From contig OY744523.1 of assembly GCA_963556195.1 (NCBI GenBank), positions 72,138,288-72,202,287 on the forward strand: a stretch of DNA of 64,000 bases. The letters run 5' to 3'. The first letter of the stretch is position 1, and the number at the start of each line of letters is the position of its first letter. The translations under genes were made by a program, and so were the position numbers. Below, piece after piece: positions 56,685-64,000 of this stretch. The notes below the pieces were generated by a model that was not told where the DNA came from, did no database searches, and worked only from the letters and a program-made list of their open reading frames with translations. Source of the stretch: Sepiola atlantica (lineage: Eukaryota; Mollusca; Cephalopoda; Sepiida; Sepiolidae).

Positions 56685-57718
56685 GTCTACTCTAGTGCTA
56701 TTAAAGAGGTTTTTCACAACTCGTAGACTTCTGGCTTTACATAGGCCCGGGAGTCTATTTGACAACGTTGTTAGATATTTCAGAGTTCCCCACTTCTCCT
56801 AGGCGTGATTTTATCAATACATAAGAGTCTACTCTATTGCTATGAAAGAGGTTTTTCACTACTCGTAGACCTCTGGCATTACATGGGCTCGAGAGTCTAT
56901 TTCACCCCGTTGTTACATATTTCGTAGTTTCTCGCGTCTCTTAGGCGTGGTTTCACCAATACATAAGAGTCTACCTTAGTGCTATTAAAGAGGTGTTTCC
57001 CTACTCGTAGACTAGTGACTTTACATAGGCTCGGGAGTCTATTTCACCCCATTGTTACATATTTCGGAGTTTTCCACTTCGCCTAGGCGTGGTTTTACCA
57101 ATACATAAGAATCTACTCTGGTGCTATTAAAGAGGTTTTTCACTACTCGTACGCGAGTGGCTTTACATAGGCTCGAGCGTCTATTTAACCCCGTTGTAAC
57201 ATATTTCGGAGTTTTCCATTTCTCCTAGGCGTGGTAATACCAATTACTAAGAGTCTACTTTAGTGCTATTAAAGAGGTTTTTCACTACTCGTAGACTAGT
57301 GGCTTTACATAGGCAGGGAAGTCTTTTTCACCCCGTTGTTACATATTTCGGAGTTTCCTACTTCTTCAAGGCGTGGTTTTACCAATACATAAGAGTCTAT
57401 TCTAGTGCTATTAAATAGGTTTTTCACTACTCGTAGACCTCTGGCATTACATGGGCTCGAGAGTCTATTTCACCCCGTTGTTACATATTTCGTAGTTTCT
57501 CGCGTCTCTTAGGCGTGGTTTCACCAATACATAAGAGTCTACCTTAGTGCTATTAAAGAGGTGTTTCCCTACTCGTAGACTAGTGGCTTTACATAGGCTC
57601 GGGAGTCTATTTCACCCCATTGTTACATATTTCGGAGTTTTCCACTTCTCCTAGGCGTGGTTTTACCAATGCATAAGAATCTACTCTGGTGCTATTAAAG
57701 AGGTTTTTAACTACTCGT
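56685..57718 (+). repeat. Higher-order satellite block, first copy
   Basis: Nearly identical to 57962-58995, offset by 1277 bp (nine units, one base short). Diagnostic words CTCTGGCATTACATGGGC at 56871 and 57439, and ACGCGAGTGG at 57151. Confidence 0.85.
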
Positions 57719-57961
57719 AGACTAGTGGCTTTACATAGGCTCGGGAGTCTATTTCACCCCTTGTTACATATTTCGGAGTTTCCCACTTCTCGTAGGCGTG
57801 GTTTTACCAATACATAAGAGTCTACTCTAGTGTTATTAAATAGGTTTTTCACAACTCGTAGACTAGTGGCTTTACATAGGCCCGGGAGTCTATTTCACCC
57901 CGTTGTGACATATTTCGGAGTTTCCCAATGCTTCTAGGCGTGGTTTCACCAATACATAATA

Positions 57962-58995
57962 GTCTACTCTAGTGCTATTAAAGAGGTTTTTCACAACTCG
58001 TAGACTTCTGGCTTTACATAGGCCCGGGAGTCTATTTGACAACGTTGTTAGATATTTCAGAGTTCCCCACTTCTCCTAGGCGTGATTTTATCAATACATA
58101 AGAGTCTACTCTATTGCTATGAAAGAGGTTTTTCACTACTCGTAGACCTCTGGCATTACATGGGCTCGAGAGTCTATTTCACCCCGTTGTTACATATTTC
58201 GTAGTTTCTCGCGTCTCTTAGGCGTGGTTTCACCAATACATAAGAGTCTACCTTAGTGCTATTAAAGAGGTGTTTCCCTACTCGTAGACTAGTGACTTTA
58301 CATAGGCTCGGGAGTCTATTTCACCCCATTGTTACATATTTCGGAGTTTTCCACTTCGCCTAGGCGTGGTTTTACCAATACATAAGAATCTACTCTGGTG
58401 CTATTAAAGAGGTTTTTCACTACTCGTACGCGAGTGGCTTTACATAGGCTCGAGCGTCTATTTAACCCCGTTGTAACATATTTCGGAGTTTTCCATTTCT
58501 CCTAGGCGTGGTAATACCAATTACTAAGAGTCTACTTTAGTGCTATTAAAGAGGTTTTTCACTACTCGTAGACTAGTGGCTTTACATAGGCAGGGAAGTC
58601 TTTTTCACCCCGTTGTTACATATTTCGGAGTTTCCTACTTCTTCAAGGCGTGGTTTTACCAATACATAAGAGTCTATTCTAGTGCTATTAAATAGGTTTT
58701 TCACTACTCGTAGACCTCTGGCATTACATGGGCTCGAGAGTCTATTTCACCCCGTTGTTACATATTTCGTAGTTTCTCGCGTCTCTTAGGCGTGGTTTCA
58801 CCAATACATAAGAGTCTACCTTAGTGCTATTAAAGAGGTGTTTCCCTACTCGTAGACTAGTGGCTTTACATAGGCTCGGGAGTCTATTTCACCCCATTGT
58901 TACATATTTCGGAGTTTTCCACTTCTCCTAGGCGTGGTTTTACCAATGCATAAGAATCTACTCTGGTGCTATTAAAGAGGTTTTTAACTACTCGT
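57962..58995 (+). repeat. Higher-order satellite block, second copy
   Basis: Diagnostic words recur at 58148 and 58716 (CTCTGGCATT) and at 58428 and 58996 (ACGCGAGTGG). Both words recur at 568 bp (four units) inside the block, so a 4-unit repeat is nested in a 9-unit one. Confidence 0.85.
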
Positions 58996-61900
58996 ACGCG
59001 AGTGGCTTTACATAGGCTCGAGCGTCTATTTCACCCCGTTGTAACATATTTCGGAGTTTTCCATTTCTCTTAGGCGTGGTAATACCAATAACTAAGAGTC
59101 TACTCTAGTGCTATTAAAGAGGTTTTTCACTACTCGTAGACTAGTGGCTTTACATAGGCTCGGGAGTCTATTTCACCCCGTTGTTACATATTTCGGAGTT
59201 TCCTACTTCTCCAAGGCGTGGTTTTACCAATACATAAGAGTCTATTCTAGTGCTATTAAATAGGGTTTTCACTAGTCGTAGACCTCTGGCTGTACATAGG
59301 CTCGAGAGTCTATTTCACCCCGTTGTTACATATTTCGTAGTTTCTCGCGTCTCTTAGGCGTGGTTTTACCAATACATAAGAGTCTACTTTGGTGCTATTA
59401 AAGAGGTGTTTCCCTACTCGTGGACTAGTTGCTTTGCATAGGCTCGGGAGTCTATTTCACCCCGTTGTTATATATTTTGGAGTTTCCCAATTCTTGTAGG
59501 CGTGGTTTACCCAATACATAATGGTCTACTCAAGTGCAATTAAAGAGGTTTTTAACTACTCGTAAACAAGTTGCTTTACATAGGCTCGGGAGTCTATTTA
59601 GCCCTGTTTCTACATATTTCTGAGTTTCCCATTTCTCCTAGGCGTGGTTTTACCAATACATAAGAGTCTACTCCAGTGCTATTAAAGAGGTTTTTCACTG
59701 CTCGTAGACTTCTAGCTTTACATAGGCTCGGAGTCTATTTCACCCCGTTGTTACATATATCGGAGTTTTCCACTTCTCCTAGGCGTGGTTTTACCAATAC
59801 ATAAGAGTCTACTTTGGTGCTATTACAGAGGTTTTTCACTACTCGTAGACTAGTGGCTTTACATAGGCTCGGGAGTCTATTTCACCCCGTTGTTAAATAT
59901 TTCGGAGTTTTCCACTTCTCTTAGGCGTAGTTTTACTAATACATAAGAGTCTACTCTAGTGCTATTAAAGAGGTTTTTCACTACTCGTAGACTAGTGGCT
60001 TTACATAGGCTCGGGAGTCTATTTCACCCCGTTGTTACATATTTCGGTGTTTCCCACTTCTCGTAGGCGTGGTTTTACCAATACATAAGAGTCTACTCTG
60101 GTGCTATTAAAGAGGTTTTTCACTACTCGTAGACTAGTAGCTTTACAAAGGTTCGGGAGTCTATTTCACCCCTATGTTTCATATTTCAGAGTTTCCCACT
60201 TCTCCTAGGCGTGGTTTTACCAATACATAAGAGTCTACTCTAGTGCTAGTAAAGAGGTTTTTCACTACTCGTACACTAGTGGCTTTACATAGGCTCGGGA
60301 GTCTTTTTCACCTCTATGTTACATATTTCGGACTTTCCCACATCTCCTAGGCGTGGTTTTACTAATACATAAGAGTCTACTCTAGTGCTAGTAAAGAGGT
60401 TTTTCACTACTCGTAGACTAGTAGCTTAACATAGGCTCGGGAGTCTATTTCACCCCGTTGTTACATATTTCGCATTTTCCCACTTCTCCAAGGCGTGGTT
60501 TAACCAATTAATCAGAGTCTACTCTAGTGCTATTAAAGAGGTTTTTCACAACTCGTAAACTAGTGGCTTTACATAGGCCCGGGAGTCTATTTCACTCCGT
60601 TGTTACATATGTAAGAGTTTTCTACTATTCCTAGGCGTGGTATTATCAATACATTAGAGTCTACACAAGTGCTATTGCTGAGGTTTTTCACTACTCGTAG
60701 ACAAGTGGCTTTACATAGGCTCGGGAGTCTATTACACCCCGTTGTTACATATTTCGGAGTTTCCCACTTCTCCTAGGCGTGGTTTTACTAATACATAAGA
60801 GTCTACTCAAGTACTATTAAAGAGGTTTTTCACTACTCGTTAACAAGTTGCTTTACATAGGCTCGGGAGTCTATTTCATCCCGTTGTTACACATTTCGGA
60901 GTTTCTCGCTTCTCCTAGGCGTGGTTTTACTAATACATAAGAGTCTACTCTAGTGTTATTAAAGAGGTTTTTCAAAACTCGTGGACTAATGGCTTTACAT
61001 AGGCCCGGGAGTCTATTTCTCTCCCTTGTTACATATGTAAGAGTTGTCTACTTCTCCTGGACGTGGTTTTACAAATACATAAGAGTCTACTCTAGTGCTA
61101 TTAAAAAGGTGTTGAACTACTCGTCCACTAGTAGCTTTACATAGGCTCGGTAGTCTATTTAAAACCTTTGTTATATATTTCAGAGTTTCCCACTTCTCCT
61201 AGGCGTGGTCTTTCCAAAGCATAAGAGTCTACTTTAGTGCTATTAAAGAGGTTTTTCACTACTCGTAGACTAGTGGCTTTACATAGGCTCGGGAGTCTAT
61301 TTCACCCCATTGTTACATATTTCGGAGTTTTACACTTCTCATAGGCGTGGTTTTACCAATACATAAGAGTCTACTCTGGTGCTATTGATGAGGTTTTTCA
61401 CTACTCGTGGACTAGTTGCTTTACATCGGCTCGGGAGTCTATTTCACCCCGTTGTTACATATTTCGCAGTTTTCCAATTCTCGTAGGCGTGGTTTTACCA
61501 ATACATAAGACTCTACTCTGGTGCTATTAAAGAGGTTTTTCACTACTCGTGGACTAGTGGCTTTAAATAGGCTCGGGAGTCTATTTAACCACGTTGTAAC
61601 ATATTTCGGAGTTTCTCAATTCTTGTAGGCGTGGTTTCCCCAATACATAAGAGTCTACTCAAGTGCTATTAAAGATGATTTTCACTACTCGTAGACTAGT
61701 GGCTTTACATAGGCTCGGGGGTCTATTTCACCCCGTTGTTACATATTTCGGAGTTTCCCAATTCTTGTAGGCGTGGTTTTACCAATACATAAGAGTCTAC
61801 TCTAGTGCTATAAAAGAGGTTTTTCACTGCTCGTAGACTTCTGGCTTTACATAAGCTCGAGAGTCTATTACAACTCGTTGTTACACATTTCGGAGTTTCT

Positions 61901-64000
61901 CGCTTCTCCTAGGCGTGGTTTTACCAATACATCAGAGTCTACTCTGGTGTTATTAAAGAGGTTTTTCACTACTCGTGGACTAGTAGCTTTACATAGGTCC
62001 GGGAGTCTATTTCACTCCCTTGTAACATATGTAAGAGTGTTCTACTTCTCCTGGGCGTGGGTTTACTAATACATAAGAGTCTACTCTAGTGCTATTAAAG
62101 AGGTTTTTCACTACTCGTAGACTAGTGGCTTTACATATGCTCAGGAGTCTATTGCACCCCGTTAGTACATATTTCGGAGTTTCCACTTGTCCTAGGCGTG
62201 GTTTTACCAATACATAAGAGTCTATTCTAGTGCTATCAAAGAGGTTTTTCACTACTCGTAGACTAGTGGCTTTACATAGGCCCGGGAGTCTATTTCACTC
62301 CGTTGTTACATATTTCAGAGTTTTCCACTTCTCCTAGGCGTAGTTATACCAATACATAAGAGTCTACTCTGGTGCTATTAAAGAGGTTTTTCACTACTCG
62401 TAGACTAGTGGCTTTACATAGGCTCGGAGTCTATTTAACCCCGTTGTTACATATTTCGGAGTTTTCCACTTCTCCTAGGCGTGGTTTTACCAATACATAA
62501 GAGTCTACTTTGGTACTATTAAAGAGGTTTTTCACTACTCGTAGACTAGTGGCTGTACATAGGCTCGGGAGTCTATTTCACCCCGTTGTTAAATATTTCG
62601 GAGTTTTCCACTTCTCTTAGGCCTGGTTTTACTAATACATAAGAGTCTACTCTAGTGCTATTAAAGAGGTTTTTCACTACTCGTAGACTAGTGGCTTTAC
62701 ATAGGCTCGGGAGTCTATTTCACCCCTTGTTACATATTTCGGAGTTTCCCACTTCTCGTAGGCGTGGTTTTACCAATACATAAGAGTCTACTTTGGTACT
62801 ATTAAAGAGGTTTTTCACTACTCGTACACTAGTGGCTTTACATATGCTCGGGAGTCTGTTTCACCTTTATGTTACATATTTCGGACTTTCCCACTTCTCC
62901 TAGGCGTTGTTTTACTAATACATAAGAGTCTACTCTAGTGCTATTAAAAAGGTGTTGAACTACTCGTCGACTAGTAGCTTTACATAGGCTCGGGAGTCTA
63001 TTTAAAACCTTTGTTATATATTTCGGAGTTTTACACTTCTCCTAGGCGTGGTTTTTACCAATACATAATAGTCTACTCTGGTGCTATTGATGAGGTTTTT
63101 CACTACTCGTGGACTAGTGGCTTTACATCGGCTCGGGAGTCTATTTCACCTCGTTGTTACATATTTCGAAGTTTCCCAATTCTTGTAGGCGTGGTTTCAC
63201 CAATACATAAGAGTCTACTCTAGTGTTATTAAAGAGGTTTTTCAAAACTCGTGGACTAGTGGCTTTACATAGGCCCGGGAGTCTATTTCTCTCCCTTGTT
63301 ACATATGTAAGAGTTTTCTTCTTCTCCTGGGCGTGGTTTTACCAATACATAGGAGTCTACTCTAGTGCTATTAAAGAGGTGTTTAACTACTCGTCGACTA
63401 GTAGCTTTACATAGGCTCGGGAGTCTATTTCACCCGTTGTAACATATTTCGGAGTTTTCTACTTCTTAAAGGCGTGGTTTTACTAATACATAAGAGTCTA
63501 CTCTAGTACTATTAAAGAGGTGTTTAACTACTCATTGACTAGTGGCTTTACATAGGCTCGGGAGTCAATTTCACCCTGTTGTTACATATTTCGGAGTTTT
63601 CCACTTCTCCTAGGCGTGGTTTTACCAATACATAAGAGTCTACTAAAGTACTATTAAAGAGGTTTTTCACTACTCGTTAACAAGTTGCTTTACATAGGCT
63701 CGGGTGTCTATTTCACCCTTTTTGTACATATTTCGGAGTTTCCTACTTCTCCTAGGCGTGGTTTTACTAATACATAAGATTCTACTCTAGTGCTATTAAA
63801 GAGGTTTTTCACTACTCGTAGACTAGTGGCTTTACATATACTCAGGAGTCTTTTGCACCCCGTTGTTACATATTTCGGAGTTTCCACTTCTTCTAGGCGT
63901 GGTTTTACCAATACATAAGAGTCTATTCTAGTGCTATTAAAGAGGGTTTTCACTACTCGTAGACCTCTGGCTGTACATAGGCTCGAGAGTCTATTTCACT

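Larger units (their letters stand above)
54778..64000 (+). repeat. 142-bp satellite DNA array (runs off the window)
   Basis: Head-to-tail units begin at 54778, 54920 and 55062, an exact 142-bp step; about 65 units fit before the window ends. Within units, the words AATACATAAGAGTCTACT, TTTTTCACTACTCGTAGAC and TTTACATAGGCTCGGGAG are the most constant, while the part after TTTCGGAGTTT is most variable. A minority subtype has CATATGTAAGAG in place of CATATTTCGGAG. A few units are 141 bp (one C lost). 142 is not divisible by three, so the scattered short frames through it are artefacts. No CENP-B box and no hammerhead core were seen. Confidence 0.97.

Noticed and set aside
60953..63953. Several similar 60-80 aa frames (MLLKRFFKTRG...)
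   Set aside because: Satellite units translated by chance; the 142-bp period shifts frame each unit.
54778..64000. CRISPR-like array
   Set aside because: Units are whole 142-bp satellite monomers with no unique spacers, in an animal genome.
54778..64000. CENP-B box or hammerhead in the satellite unit
   Set aside because: No TTCG....A..CGGG pattern and no CTGANGA with paired GAAA on either strand of the consensus unit.

Overview
The window looks like intergenic DNA from a large, repeat-rich animal genome. It is AT-rich, crowded with long (TA)n, (CT)n, (ATT)n and (GTA)n tracts, and made of broken retrotransposons, SINE-like elements, MITEs and a large satellite. The mix of Penelope-like elements, restriction-like-endonuclease non-LTR elements, I/Jockey-like elements, tRNA-derived SINEs and 5S-derived SINEs fits a lophotrochozoan such as a cephalopod mollusc; that assignment is inference. 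I find no convincing host protein-coding gene, no intact tRNA or rRNA gene, and nothing bacterial. Most open frames are translated microsatellites or satellite DNA.

Layout. 1-2,300: a 5S-derived SINE, tRNA-derived SINE pieces and a dispersed repeat shared with 39.1-39.4 kb. 2,400-10,000: AT-rich DNA with several local tandem repeats, a 37-bp palindrome and a small MITE with a telomere-like core. 10,300-11,600: the 3' end of an I/Jockey-like element (minus) interrupted by a 573-bp hAT-type MITE with a perfect 8-bp target duplication. 12,860-13,625: Penelope-like GIY-YIG relic. 13,740-17,530: a nearly complete but mutated single-ORF non-LTR element with RT and restriction-like endonuclease. 18,600-22,130: an inverted SINE pair, a second Penelope-like relic and the 3' end of a second RLE element. 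24,260-27,070: a full-length but dead APE-type non-LTR ORF2 (minus), then a candidate solo LTR. 28,363-31,411: a Penelope-like element bounded by matching inverted arms of about 225 bp, each holding a hammerhead ribozyme. 32,590-34,560: a second Penelope-like lineage (minus) with its own hammerhead. 34.5-47 kb: microsatellites, two tRNA-type SINEs with hammerhead-like tails, another Penelope-like relic and three copies of a dispersed repeat. 48-54 kb: several 3' ends of the I/Jockey-like family whose (TAA)n-type tails run into trinucleotide microsatellites, plus a second 5S-derived SINE. 54,778 to the window end: a 142-bp satellite array of about 65 copies, with a 9-unit (1,277-bp) higher-order duplication and a nested 4-unit (568-bp) repeat.

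The most interesting theme is hammerhead ribozymes. At least three well-formed ones lie in Penelope-like element terminal regions. Similar CTGANGA / stem / GAAA architecture recurs in the 3' parts of tRNA-type SINEs in the same window, several of them degenerate. Hammerheads in Penelope-like elements are established knowledge. A SINE family that copies this end, and might use Penelope machinery, is my inference and the best candidate for something new here. No folding or database search was run; all pairings were read by eye.
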